From assembly GCA_019973155.2 (NCBI GenBank), contig BPQB01000012.1, positions 558,001-622,000 on the forward strand: a stretch of DNA of 64,000 nucleotides, read 5' to 3'. Position numbers and translations under genes: made by a program. The notes beneath the pieces are model-generated. The model saw only the letters and a list, made by a program, of their open reading frames with translations. It was not told the DNA's origin and made no database searches. Position 1 is the stretch's first letter; each line of letters opens with the position of its first letter. Of this stretch, positions 20,588-32,285 are shown one piece after another. The stretch comes from Phanerochaete sordida (taxonomy: Eukaryota; Basidiomycota; Agaricomycetes; Polyporales; Phanerochaetaceae).

Positions 20588-22796
20588 CCGTCACAGCAGC
20601 CCCGTCATTCGCTTCTCCTTCTCGACGACCGTCTCGACGCGCACCGCGAGCGGCTCGGGCGTCGCGCGCGCATCCGCATCCACGTCGCCCTCCGCGGCCT
20701 GCGCCCAAACCTTTCGTCAGCAGCCCGTCGCACAGGATCGCGCGGCAGCAGGAGCGGCTGAGAAAGACAGTGACGCACCACAAACCCGCTCAGAACATGC
20801 GCCCTTCCTGGCATCGCGCGCAGCGCGTACGGCTTTGCGGGCGCGGCGGCGTCCGCGAGCGCGCCGCTGTTCAGGCTGCACCGTCCATCAGCCACACATA
20901 CCATACAGCCGTTCAAGCGCACTCACAATCCGACGAGCGCGTTTGCGTACACTGCCCAGGTATCAGTGGGAAGACGGAGAGGAGGGCGGGCGGGAGGCGT
21001 ACTCGTGCTGTACGGGATGAACACTGTCCTTTCGTCAGCACGCCGGTCACCGTGTCAAACGCGAGACGCACCTCCGAAATAAATAAAGTCGTCCGGCCGC
21101 AGGACGCGCTGCCCGCCCTGCTATCAGCCGAGCGCACGCCACGGAAAAGAAAGGACACGCACGACGACGATGACAAGAAACGCCTCCGCGAGGCAGAACA
21201 GCCCCGCGTGCGACATGTACACGACCGGCGCGGTGACGAGGTAGTCCCACCTGCGCGCGCACACCACGCGATCACCGCCGGGTCACGAGCGTGGGACAGA
21301 GTCGAGGAAGCGTCGGGTCGAGGCGAGGCGTCAGCGTAGGGTAAGAATGGGACGGAGATGGGAGACGCACCGGTACAGCGGCGACCTCCTTGTCCGCGCG
21401 AGGCACAGCGCCGTGGCGCCGCTCAGCGCGAGGTTGAGCACGAAGTCGAGCGCGCTGCCTGTGTAGAGGAGCCACTACGCGCGGCCCATAATGTGCGTTC
21501 AGTGCGGACCCGGGCGGAGGATGAAGGATGGGAAGGGGACGTACGTCGACGGCGTGCAGGGCGCTGAATTCGCGGAGGGTCGCACTGGACACCGTGGCGT
21601 CAGGACCTCAGGCACTATTCTGCGAGGAGACACATACGCTTTGCCCGCGAGCGCTGCACCGCGTCAGCACGCAATCGCGCGGCAAATGACGCGCAGGACG
21701 CACCGAGGATGAATGCTGGCGGGCAGAGCGTGAGACGCAAGCAAGGCGGAAAGAGCGAAGGGGCGTACAGAGCGTGAGCAGGATCCCGCCCGCCTGTGGC
21801 GCGTGCGGTCAGCGTTGGTAGGGCAAGGATGCGGCGCGCGAGACTGCTCAGGCGCATGGAAGGAGGAGACGCACGAGGAGGGCGCCGACGGCTGGGTGGC
21901 GACCGTAATCTGCGGGGGCGGTCAGCCGCGTGCTCAGAGAAGGAACAGGGCATACGCACGTGTCCAAATGCTCCACGCAAACCAGCTGGAAGACGGGTAT
22001 TGAGGTTCTGCTGTGTGTATGCGCGCATATATGCGGCGCGGCGCACCTTTGGACGAAACAATTACTCAGAGCCTGTTGGACTCGTCAGGATATGTCGCCA
22101 AAGGTAAATTGAGAGGAACACATACCCCGCAGACGATTATTGACTAGGGCAGAGCGGTCAGCTTCGCGCGCGACGTTAGGATCGCTGTACGCACCACGAC
22201 GCTCCTAGAAAATCGCATATGCTCGTCAACCGAGGTCAGTTGGCAGATAGGACAGGCGACGCACCAAGGTATTGCCGCGGTAAACAGCCGCTCCAGATTC
22301 CCGAAGTACGTTACCATAAATCTACGCTTCTATCAGCCCCGCATCCTCGCACGCCGTCTCTGGCATGTAACTCACAGATAGCTCGACCACGCCGCCGAAA
22401 ACAAGTTCAGCGCGTTCAACAGCCTGCCCCCACCACCCATCCAATCAGCGCCACGCACCACGCGCACCCCTCGCTGAAACACACCATATCAAGACAACCT
22501 GCGACGCGCGACGGCCATCAGCCATCCAGACGACGCGACGCGGGGCGCACACGCACCACACCGCGCGGACGCGCGGGCCCGGGCACCAGGCCCGGGCTTG
22601 GCGTCTGCACGAAGACGAAGACCTGCAGCGAGAGCACGCCGAAGAATCTGCCTTCTATCAGCACAGGCCGCAAAAACGCGCGGAGACGGGAGGGGACGCA
22701 CATCGCGAAGACGACCGTGCCAATCAGGAATGGCGCGACGTACGGCGCGGGCGCGGGCAGCGCGGGCAGCGCGGGCGTGGCGGCGGCGGAGTCCAT
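20588..22796 (-). pseudogene. Scrambled relics of a multi-pass membrane-protein gene (DUF6534-like)
   Basis: A possible first exon starts with ATG at 22796: a Pro/Ala-rich head and then APFLIGTVVFA. After an intron (donor GTGCGT, acceptor GGCAG) it continues IFFGVLSLQVFVF, resembling the first helix of fungal DUF6534 proteins; a TATATA box lies ~55 bp upstream. Downstream pieces include WLLYTGSALDFVLNLALSGA (about 21460-21400) and WDYLVTAPVVYMSHAG (about 21250), both hydrophobic. The segment ends with the tail DVDADARATPEPLAVRVETV...TGLL-stop (20588). Stops and frameshifts separate the pieces. The family assignment rests on hydrophobic pattern only and is tentative. Confidence 0.35.
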
Positions 22797-24489
22797 CGCA
22801 GATGGCGTGGAGGAGTGTGTGTTGCGCGGGGCTGCGCGACGCGGCGCATATATACGCTTGGGGCGGTCTGAGGCAGGCGGCGCGGGCATCACTGTGGGGC
22901 GGTGCGCCATCAGAGACGTCGCGGCGCGATCTGTGCGGGGTGCGCGCGTGGCGATCGTGGTGGCAGGCTGTGGGCGAGATGTGCCCGAGGATGGTGAGAT
23001 GGCGCGTTGGCACCAGTAGAGAAGAAGATGGCGGAGGGCGCCCGGTGTGCGGGCCCGAGGGGCGGGCGCGGTCGTAAGAAGCCCGCGGCGACCGGGCGAA
23101 GGGCTGCGTGATGGTTCAATGCCAATCAGCGATGCATTGCCATCAATCCGTCGACTGGATGTCAGACATACGTCGCACAGCTGGACTAGCGCTGTCCGCC
23201 TCGCGACGGCCCCTTGCTCCCTGGTTCCCAGCTGCACAGCTGGGGCTTACCAGCGCCTTGAGCCTGCTCGGCAGACGTATATGCCCCGTGAGTGCAGGCA
23301 CCCGGACGTGCGAAGCGAGTGCGTCCGCGGACACGTCACGGCGGGCGGCATCTGGAGCCGGACAGCCGGGCCCCGCGAATCATGCGGGCGCACGTGGCCG
23401 CCACGAAGGTGATGGCGCATCACGGTGCGCCCTGCCACTTTGCACCGCCTCTGCCAGCGCGCCGCCTCGCCCGCGCGTAGGGCGCGCAGGCTACCAATTT
23501 GCGCGTACTGATGACAGCGCAGGTTCACCGCAACGTATCTCGGAAACCTCACGCGGCTGTTCCCCGCCGCGATACCCTGGTCAGTCGCGTCTCTCTGCAT
23601 GATGCCGACGGCGTCACCTTCCAAGAGCCTCGCGGTGCGTCTGTCGATCCACCGCCTATAACCGCTCTGCCCCAGTCAACAATCGTCCGCGCCGGGGTCC
23701 GCGACGCCTTTCGCACTCCTCCCGATGGCGTGCCCGCCGACAGACGCAGCTGCCTCGAGGAAAGATGCGCCGCCCTGCATATATGCGCGCACATCCCGAC
23801 CCGGGCCCCACCCCATCGGCAGCCGGTTCGCCTGAAGCCTCTGCACACGTCTGCCCATTCCATCCCCTCCCGTCACCGATCGCGCGCCGCGGACCGGCTC
23901 CTTAGACTACGTCCGGCACCCCGCCCCCGGCACTGTACTTCCTCAGGGTCTCTGCGCGCCTGTACCGATGCTCTGCCTGCGCCTCGTCCCGCTGACTCGC
24001 GCCGGCCAGCGGTCGTCCTCGGTGCGCCGCGCCCATTTCCCCGCAACGGCACCTCGATACAGCGCAGCGCGCGTGCGGGCAAGGCGTGCGCCGCGCCTCC
24101 GCACCGCTCATCCGTTACCCGACCTTCGACACCGCGCAGAGCGACACTGAAGCAGCTCAGCCCGCTGCACGCGGCCGTCGACGTGCGCCGCCGTGTTGTC
24201 CACACCCGCGCACGCCGCTGTACCGCTGCGCTGCCCGCCCGCTGCTCTGTGTTCGCGCGGCGCCGTGGCACTGGTGCTCCGCTGCCACCGTGCATCGCGC
24301 CCAGCACCGGCGCACCGCGCCGCGCCGTGCGTGCCCGCACCCGCGCTCTGCCGCGTGGATGGCTAGTAACCGGTGAATGGCAAAGTCCGCACAGCGGTGC
24401 GCCTGCCGCCGCCGTTTCCGCGCTCCCACGCTCTTCGCACATGGGGTGCGCGACGGCTGCGGAACGCTGACCGTGTCTGCGCTAGGACA

Positions 24490-24587
24490 CGGACCTGGAT
24501 ATAGACCCGCGCGCGACGCCCGAGCCGCTCGCTGTGCGCGTCGAGACGGTCGTCCAGAAGGAGAAGCGGGTGATGGGGCTGCTGTGA
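24490..24587 (+). pseudogene. Second copy of the detached 3'-end module, copy B
   Basis: Reads DLDIDPRATPEPLAVRVETV and ends in GLL-stop, like 11042-11313 (+) and 20588-20700 (-). A preceding GCTAGGACACG retains a possible acceptor. It lies 300 bp upstream of the MYND-3 3' flank, as the copy A module does for MYND-2. Confidence 0.4.
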
Positions 24588-25042
24588 CGGCGCCGTTTCT
24601 TGTATGTTTGCTGTACCAGGATATCTGACGTGCTTGTTTATTGCGCGTGGCAGCAGTCGTGCACGACGTCCAACGTGGCGCGCCGCCCAGGATGTTGCGG
24701 CAGCGGCGAGCGGAGAGTTGTTGCTTTCAGAGGAGCAGTCTGGAAGGTCGATCGATGCAGAGCTTTATCTGGTGTAGACCAAGATGATAGTAAGATGAGT
24801 GCGAATTCCCATATCGATCTAGTGTACAGTGCATTTTTGGCAGAAACTCGAGTGAGTTCGATTTATCTCTCCTTCGACTCTGTAGCTAGCTCTCGAAATT
24901 TTGCATCCGTGCAAAATGCAAGCTTGCAGCTTGTTCAAAGACGAACTCATCAATGCATACGGTCTACTTCAGAATAAGCCAGAGTAAGCGTATCGTAATT
25001 TGGGACGAGCGGGCCGCTCCAGACGACACACCTAGTGACCTC

Positions 25043-25724
25043 TCAGACCAAGATACCGTTGTTGAGGTTGTGCAGCAGCTTTTCCTTGTAGCCCATCGGC
25101 CCCTTCCCGCCAGAGCCGCGTTCATACGTGACCGGCACGACATGCATGGCGCTGTCCACGACGTCGTGCAGCACGACGAAGAACACGCCCTCCATCCCGG
25201 GCTCGCGGCTCGCGTACGCGTCCTCGCACACCCTGCGCATGCTCGCGACGTTCTCCGGCGGCAGCACGTCGTACGGCACGACCTCCGCGTCCTGCGCGAC
25301 GAAGCGGCGCTCCGCGGGCTGCGTCCCCGGGCGCTGGAGCACGGGCACGCACAGGAAGTACGCCTCCGCGTTGCGCGGGTTGCGGTCGAGGTCGAGCGCG
25401 CGGTGCCCGCACAGCGCGAGCGTCGGGCGGTGCTTGCTCGTGAACGCGCGGAACGCCTCTTGCTTGTCCACGGCGCCGGGCGAGCATGCGGCTGCGCGGG
25501 AGCGTGCGTTCAGCGCACATTTCGCCTTGTGTGCGGGCCATGCGGCGCGCTGGCATTCGGCCGACTGCGCGGCGAGTCAGCAGGCTCCAGCAGGCCACGG
25601 TAGGCAGACGTACGCAGTATACTTCGATCTGGCACGCCGAACAGCGTTTGAAGGTGACGCCCTGCGACTTGTGCTTCCAGCAGTGCTGACATTGGGTCAG
25701 CTGCTTGCGAAGCGAGAGCAGCAT
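25043..25724 (-). CDS. MYND zinc-finger protein, copy C (MYND-3)
   Basis: Exons 25724-25614 and 25564-25043, 210 residues, with the intron directly after the fifth zinc cysteine as in the other copies. The start reads MLLSLRKQ instead of MPLSLRKQ; all eight finger ligands and the C-terminal region are kept. It is divergent from the intact GMC-3, making copy C the least damaged cassette apart from its HET start codon. Confidence 0.85.
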
Positions 25725-26700
25725 AGTGCTGGTGGGATGGCGAGCGGTGGGGTTGGGAAAAGAGTCGGAGGTAATCCTGGTTCTATACATGAGCATCCAA
25801 GCGCCTGACGATGACAAGGAGGGACAGAAACTGCTGTTCTCAGTCGTCCAGATGAGAGATCGTCGGATTGCTATCTCTCCCGACTAGGTGAGGACACAGA
25901 CTCGATGGTCGAGAGCGAGAGAATAGTCCAGATGTTGCGGCACAAGTAACGATTGCTCTGGGAGCGGATGCTAATGAGGTTAAATGAGGTCGCTGAACGT
26001 TCCATTCGCCCATCAGCGATATGCTTACTAGCAACTTAACGAACTTACCCAGTAAGCTTGATTTACTTACCTTCCTTACTTTACGGCGCTTATATAAGAA
26101 GGCCAGGCTTACCCATCTTCCTATTGCCGTCTTACCGCTGGAAAAGGACTTTTGCCTCTTTGCATACTGTCACCATCTGCCCCTGCTCGAAATACCTTAA
26201 TTCATACAGGAAACAAGCCCATCCTCACTCTATCATGACTGCCGTCTTTCAGCTGTCATACAGATCCTCCGCAACCACGGTGTTGATCACGATTCACGAA
26301 GCCTAACAAAATGCTTGGCGTGTACGGTACGTCTCGGAGTCGAACTTTTGTTGCTCGCTGAAAGTTCGTGACGCAGGACTATCGGTTTATAGCCGATTCC
26401 GCCTTTACCTGAGCTAACCGAGCAACATCACAGCCAGGGATAAGCTTCGTCAGGGCCAGCGTGCTTCGCGGTCACGCGCTGCCCGGGAAACAACCCTCAT
26501 CACGCAGCTGACGACCGCATCCGACGACGGGCCTCTCGCCATCGTGCCCTGACATTCCGCGCACCTCCCCTGTACGGATGCTAGCGAAGCGACGCACGCA
26601 CGCCTGATGACGCGTCTGGCGTCTCCGGACGCGTTAAAGACCCAGCCGGCCGACGACGGGCAGCGAGCCCCGCACGACCCTCTTCAACACCACGGACGCG
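25725..26700. promoter_or_regulatory. Divergent MYND-3/GMC-3 intergenic region, copy C
   Basis: No gene. It is shorter than in copies A and B because ~420 bp near 25925 (the purine-rich MYND-proximal part) is deleted. It keeps the dyad CTTAC-CCA-GTAAG (26044-26056), the TTAC cluster, and here a good TATA box, TATATAAG (26091-26098), where copies A and B read ATGTAAG. Confidence 0.6.
26091..26098 (+). promoter_or_regulatory. Candidate TATA box of GMC-3
   Basis: TATATAAG lies 35 bp downstream of the CTTAC dyad. In copy D the same place reads TATAAG (from 33776). The ATG is ~600 bp downstream, so a long or spliced leader would be needed; conserved donor- and acceptor-like sites in the leader support that. 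Confidence 0.45.
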
Positions 26701-29048
26701 ATGACACGCCCTCTCGCGCTCGCCTGCGCGACCGCGCTCCTTGCGCTGCCCCACCTCGGGCACGCGAGCATCGTCACAAGCACGCCGCCGAACGGCACGC
26801 ACTTCGACTTCGTCGTCATCGGCGGCGGCACCGCGGGCCTCGCGCTCGCGGCACGGCTCTCCACGCACCCACACATCAGCGTGCTCACCATCGAGGCCGG
26901 GTGCGACAACCGCACGGACGCGGCGACGCAGAGCCTGCTCGAGTTCGGCGCGGTCCTCGGCGGGCCGCTCGACTGGAGCTGGGCGACGGCCGAGGGGCGG
27001 ACGATCGATGGGTATGGCTTTCATTTGTGCTGATGAGGTGCGCGGCTTACGAGGGTGGTTGGGCAGCGGGAAGACCCTCGGGGGATCGAGTTCCATCAAC
27101 GGCGCAGCGTGGACACGCGGGCAGGATGCGCAGTACGACGCGTGGAACGCGCTGCTAGAGCCTGAGGAGCGTACTGTCGGCTGGGCCTGGTCTGGAGCCA
27201 CGGGCCTGCTGCATTACATGCAGAAGGTGCGCCGCGCATCGTTTTCCAAGCGACCCCGCGCTGACGCGTGCCCAGAGCGAGACCTTCCACCCACCGGACG
27301 CGCTGCAGCGCGCACAGCTAAATGCGTCGTTCGCGCCGGCCGTGCACGGCTTCGCGGGGCCCGTGCAGGCCGCGTTCACGGACGCGACGCTCATGCCGAG
27401 CAACGCGTCCGGCGCGGGCCTCAAGCAGAGCGCGTTCGTCGCGACGTGCAAGAGCGCGCCCGGCTTCGAGCTCGCGCAGCGCGCGGACGTGAATGACGGG
27501 AGGCCAACGGGCATGTTCGTCACTCCACTTGTAAGTCATTTAGGTGCTTGGAGGCCTGTATGGTGCTGATTGCGAGACATGTAGAGCATCGACCCCGCGA
27601 GGAGCGACCACCGGTCGTCGTCCGCGGAAGCGTATCTCACGCCGGTCGAGAATGAGCGCAGCAACTGGGTCGTGCTGGTCGGACACACGGTGCGTATGTC
27701 GCTGGCGAGCCGACTATATGCGGCTGATCTGGCCGTCTTCGCAGGCTACGACCGTTCTGTTCGCACAAAACGAGTCTGACGGGCTCCGGAGTGCATACGC
27801 CGTGCGTTTTGCGCCGACGCCGGCGAACGCGACAGCAGGCCCGCCATCGCAAGAGTACATCGTTCATGCAAACCACGAGGTCATCTTGTCAGCAGGAGCC
27901 ATCCAGTTCCCGGCACTGCTGCAGCGATCCGGCGTCGGCCCCAAGAGCCTGCTGGACGCCCTGGGCATCGACGTCGTCGTGCCGCTCGAGGGCGTCGGCC
28001 GGAATCTCCAGGACCAGGTGCGTCGTGCGTCGCGTCCTTCCATGCTCGCCAACGCTGAGTCGTCCGAAGGCCGCGACGCCCCTCGCCGCGGGCTCGACCG
28101 TCAACGACACCGGCGGGACGCGCGTCTTGGACGCCATCGCGTTTCCCGACGTCGACGCGCTGTTCACGTTCGGCGCGCTGGATGGCGCCGCGAACGTCTC
28201 CGAGATGATTATTAGCGGCATCCCAGGCTGGGCGGCGAGCCAGGCTGCAGCGGGCGGCGGCGTCAGCGCAGAGGCACTCGAGACGGTCATGCGCGTGCAG
28301 GCGCACAACATTCTGCACGATAAAGGTGCGCGGATGACCGTCCACTGAGTGCAGAGCTTCTGATCGACGCGCGACAGCGGCCATCCTCGAGATGTTCTTC
28401 TATGAACCCGCACCCGACGGCCTAGGCATGAACGTCTGGGGCCTCCTGCCCTTCAGCCGGGGCAATCTCTCCATCACCGTACGCCCTCCCTCCGCCCCCA
28501 CCCCTCATCCCGCTAACACTTGCACTAGAGCACAAACCCGTTTGTGCCACCATCGATCCACGGCGCATACCTCGCCGCCGATATCGACCTCGCCATCGCC
28601 GTCACCGGCGCACGCGCCGTGCGGCGCCTGCTGCACACGCCGCCGCTGTCCGAAATCGTGACGAAAGAGCTCGTGCCCGGCACGGTTGCCGTGCCCGACG
28701 CTGGCGACGGCGGCAGCGACGCAGACTGGGCGGCGTGGGTGCGCGGCGCGTACATCTCGAACGACCATCCTGTCGGGACGGCCGCGATGATGCGGCGCGA
28801 GCTTGGTGGTGCGTGTTTCTGTTCGATTGTGCGATTCGGCAGGGTGTGGGACTGACGCGCGATGTGTAGGTGTGGTCGATGCGCGGCTGCGGGTGTATGG
28901 CACGCGGAACGTGCGTGTGGTCGATGCGTCTGTGCTGCCCCTGCAGATCAGCGCGCACCTCAGCGCGACGGTGTATGGCGCTGTGGAGAAGGCTGCGGAT
29001 CTAATCTTGGAGGACATGCGTGCTGGTGGGCCGCTGGGCGGGCGTTAG
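26701..29048 (+). CDS. GMC oxidoreductase GMC-3, intact
   Basis: Nine exons (26701-27011, 27067-27226, 27276-27530, 27585-27689, 27745-28017, 28070-28325, 28378-28478, 28529-28808, 28870-29048) give 639 residues. It has a signal peptide ending [24 protein letters not shown], a near-consensus signature 2 ([15 protein letters not shown], Ser to Phe), NDHPVGTA with the first catalytic His, and QISAH with the second. The last exon is 12 nt longer than in GMC-1, adding four residues before the stop. It is probably a secreted FAD alcohol or sugar oxidase or dehydrogenase like GMC-1. With GMC-1 it is one of two undamaged copies. Confidence 0.88.
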
Positions 29049-29362
29049 GCGGGGTGCTCGCTCCTCGTGTCAGACGCAAGGCCGGTGATATTGAACGAAA
29101 TGTTTATATTTCGCTTTTCTGTTCGGTGAATGACTTGTTATTTTTAGATGGCGATGGCTAGAGGCTAGTTCTCATTTGCTGCTATCTTGGCACCGCGTTC
29201 TGAGGCCTGCGGCGACGAGATAGCGGTGGGATAGTTTCGCCCGGGCGTCATTCCGGACTTCCATTACTAGGTCCCCACGACTCTCACACGCGGTCCTTAG
29301 CACTCTCTCCGCAACGACCGCCTCCTCACTCGCAGATTCACTGAACAGCGACACCGATTATC
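29049..29362 (+). promoter_or_regulatory. GMC-3/HET-3 intergenic region
   Basis: Homologous to 4509-4820. No gene. At its end the HET start context TTATCATG has become TTATCATA. Confidence 0.5.
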
Positions 29363-31722
29363 ATATTGAGCTCCGCGTCCAGTCTGCAGGATACAGCCGT
29401 AGGCAGAGTCTGTGAGTGTCCTACGTGCTTTCAGCTTTCATCAGCTAAACGCTTCGCTTGCAGTCACTGGGGAAAGTCGTCGTGGTCAGGAGTCGGGCAG
29501 CAAAGCGAGCACTGCAGATAGCATGTCCCAGGCAGCAGGCACGCCTGGAAGGGTACGTCCGCCCACTACTTCAGCCCTGCCTTTCTGACATGACGTGAAA
29601 GGCTCGAACCCCCAAGCCCCGGAAGCGGTGGTTCGTTCTCGAGGGCACATCCATCCACATCGTTGGCTGGAATTTCCCCTGGGACGACGACGACAATGAT
29701 GCCAGTGAGGTGCATGTCTCCGCCTCCCTGCTCAAGCTGCCTTTCCCTCGCATGTACCACCATGTTGAGACAGACAGCTTCCTCGCAGAGAAGCGGCGCA
29801 TCGCCTGGGGCATCGCACAGATCGCTCGATCCGGCGAAGCGACAGAGCGAGTGCTGTTCGGGTCCGGACGTAGCGAGAGATCCTTCACCCTTCGCCCACC
29901 TACCCGTTCCAACATTCCTCTGCAATGGACACATACTGGCTATGGCGCTATTCCCAACGACTTCGCCGACGTTCGGTGCGAGACTATGAGTGCTGGAAGC
30001 CTTCTTGACCACTTCAACGATGTCATGAAAACGAACGTGTCGCTCGACGTCCCCGGCTTGTCCGAATTCCTCGATGAAATCTGCTGCACTTCACACGACT
30101 TTGGGGTGGCCTACGGTAGGGTGCGAGCTTGGTGGGCTCTCCCTGGGCACTGGAATTCCCCCGAGGCTGTGTCGGAGGCAAGGCGCTATCAGCGGGAAGT
30201 TGAGCATCGCGAGAGCGAGCTTGACAAGATACGCCGGAAGTGCGCCGATGCGTTCAGCATCGGGAGGTCGGATATACCTCCTCGGCGCGTCTGGGACCTG
30301 TACAGCAACCGTGTCCTCCCATATGGCATCACATCCGTACTCAAGCGCACGATGGCCCAGAAATTGTTTGGGGGAAAACTTTCTGGCGCTATTTGGACCG
30401 TCTCGCATAGCTGGGTAGTCGCAGAGGCTAGGGAGAGCGTCTGGACGCCCATCAACGGGAACCAGTGGCCTGTGCCGGTCCCCCGCGCAACGACGCTCGA
30501 GCACGTCCGCATCGAGCTTCTCAACATGGGTGCCGAGTACGTCTGGCTGGATGTCCTGTGTCTACGACAGCAGGGCCGAGACGAGGACGAGGCGAGGCGC
30601 CTCGAGGAGTGGAAGGTCGATGTGCCGACCATCGGGTACGTCTACCGCGGATTAGGGATGGGTCACCAGCCGTGCGCGACATACTTCAACGGCCTCGGGC
30701 TGCCGCTCGACATGTCGCCGGACGCGCTCGCGTCCAAGACGCACTGGCTCAACCGCGTCTGGACGCTGCAGGAGACGATGGACTCGTTCATCCCGTGCGG
30801 CCTCACAGGGCTTCCGCCGCCCGCAAATAGCAGCATCACAACGCTCTTCTCGCGGCACGCTGCGCTCCTGCACCAGATCCCGAGCGGGAGCCAAGATTTG
30901 CTCATGCGAGAGCTTAAGAGACGTTTCTGCACGGACGAACTCGACCGGATCGCGGGGCTCGCGTATATAGCCCACTGCTCGACGCTTCCGGTTTACCGGC
31001 AGCACGCGAGCGTCGAGGACGCGTGGCGGCATCTGCTGAAGCACGCGTCCGAGTTGTGGCGCCTGAAATTGATGAGCACACATCCGGCCGACGAGCCGTT
31101 CGCGCTGTTTCCGTCGTGGGACGCGTACGTCTCCGCAGGCCCTGCGTTTGGCCTGCCATTCCCCAGCCAGGGTCTCGAGCTCATCAACACGGAGTCGCGG
31201 AGCTCGGAAGAGCCGGGGCGGTACCGCCACTGGGGCAAGGTGCTCGGGCCGTGCAAGGTCATCCGCGCGCCCGCCGCGAGGGGCGGCGTCCAGTCGCGCC
31301 TTGAAGTCCGCCTCGATCCCGGCAAAAGTGCGGAGGCGCGTACGCTCACTGCGCGGGGCGCGCACGGCGTGCTCCTGGAGGGGATTGACTACCAGCTGGT
31401 CATCATCGATGATCTTCGGGCTTTTGTGGATATTTGTGGCAAACCAAGACACAAACTCTGCGTCGCGGTAGAGGTCGTCGGGGAGAGCGAGACCAGCAAA
31501 CGAAGGTCTCGCATGGTGGAGGCGATCAAGTGGGCTGTGTTGGAACTCGACCAGCTGGGGCTCTATGGCCTCTGTTCAACTCCATCCCAATTCCAAAGAG
31601 AAACGCAGATCACCTACCTAGCAGAAGAAGAGGCTCTGCGGCGGACGTCCTACAAAGAGCGTTACTTGGAAGCGTTTCGAGTCATGACCGAACGGAAAGA
31701 CACCCTGATAGTTTCCGAGTAG
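29363..31722 (+). CDS. HET-domain protein HET-3, first ATG lost
   Basis: The three exons of the family are intact (29363-29411, 29464-29552, 29602-31722) with good splice sites and no internal stop, but the usual start codon at 29363-29365 is ATA. The first in-frame ATG after it is at 29523 in exon 2 (MSQAAGTPGR). Use of that ATG would remove 38 residues and leave the acidic patch, HET core (VSHSW, WLDVLCLRQQ, HWLNRVWTLQET) and C-terminal region whole. The annotation therefore extends over the ancestral start; the real product probably begins at 29523. Whether that ATG is used cannot be read from sequence. Confidence 0.7.
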
Positions 31723-31803
31723 CTGCAGTCTCGATTACAGTATGTCTGGAGAGAGTGTATGTTATGGCATTTCTTCGTTGATTTCTTCATGTATAGGTAG
31801 CAA

Positions 31804-31918
31804 TGACATGGCGGTACTGCCTCTGCAGGTCAGCGCGCACCTGGGCGTGATGGTGTATGATATCGTAGGGAGATCTGCGGGTTTGATTTTGGAGGTTTTG
31901 TTTGTGGGAGGACGGTAG
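31804..31918 (+). pseudogene. Fossil last exon of a GMC oxidoreductase, copy C
   Basis: Same fossil as in copies A, B and [21 protein letters not shown], ending GGR-stop, 80 bp after the HET-3 stop. Confidence 0.7.
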
Positions 31919-32285
31919 GCCCAGGGCTCGCTCCTGGTGTCTCACGGCGGGCGGATGAGGTGTAAATAACAACCTAAGTATTCAGTGGATGGCCCGTAGG
32001 CGGGCAAGCGTGCTGAGGCTCTCTGCAGTGCTATATCTGATGTACTAGAACACGGACATGAGATCTTCGCGGAGAATCGCAGTTTGCTCGAGGACGAACT
32101 TATCGGCGGACGTGCTCTGCTTCAGGGAAATAGACAAAAAAGCCAATTCGCTGCCGGGTGACGCAGCGCAATCCCCCATAACGATACGATGGCAGCCGTG
32201 TGGGATCTGACACCCGCACTCGCACTCGCAGCGATGAGGAATAAATGCATCGAGTCTATCGAGATGGAATCCTACAAGCGGTGCA

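Larger units (their letters stand above)
20223..25042. other. Long spacer of copy B without an intact gene
   Basis: Holds membrane-protein gene relics on the minus strand (20588-22796), a second plus-strand copy of their tail module (24490-24587), stretches matching spacer A (22890-23110, 24420-24600) and several CATATATGCGC-type TATA-containing words (near 22025, 22848 and 23778). Sequence from 24640 to 25042 matches the MYND 3' flank of other copies, including the hairpin at 24898-24917. Long open frames on both strands reflect GC content; none shows a complete domain. Confidence 0.5.

Noticed and set aside
26058..26306. Small peptide gene (MTAVFQL... type) in the GMC leader
   Set aside because: A short ATG frame recurs in all leaders but its length and C-terminus differ in every copy and stops are not conserved; no CaaX end, so not a pheromone precursor.
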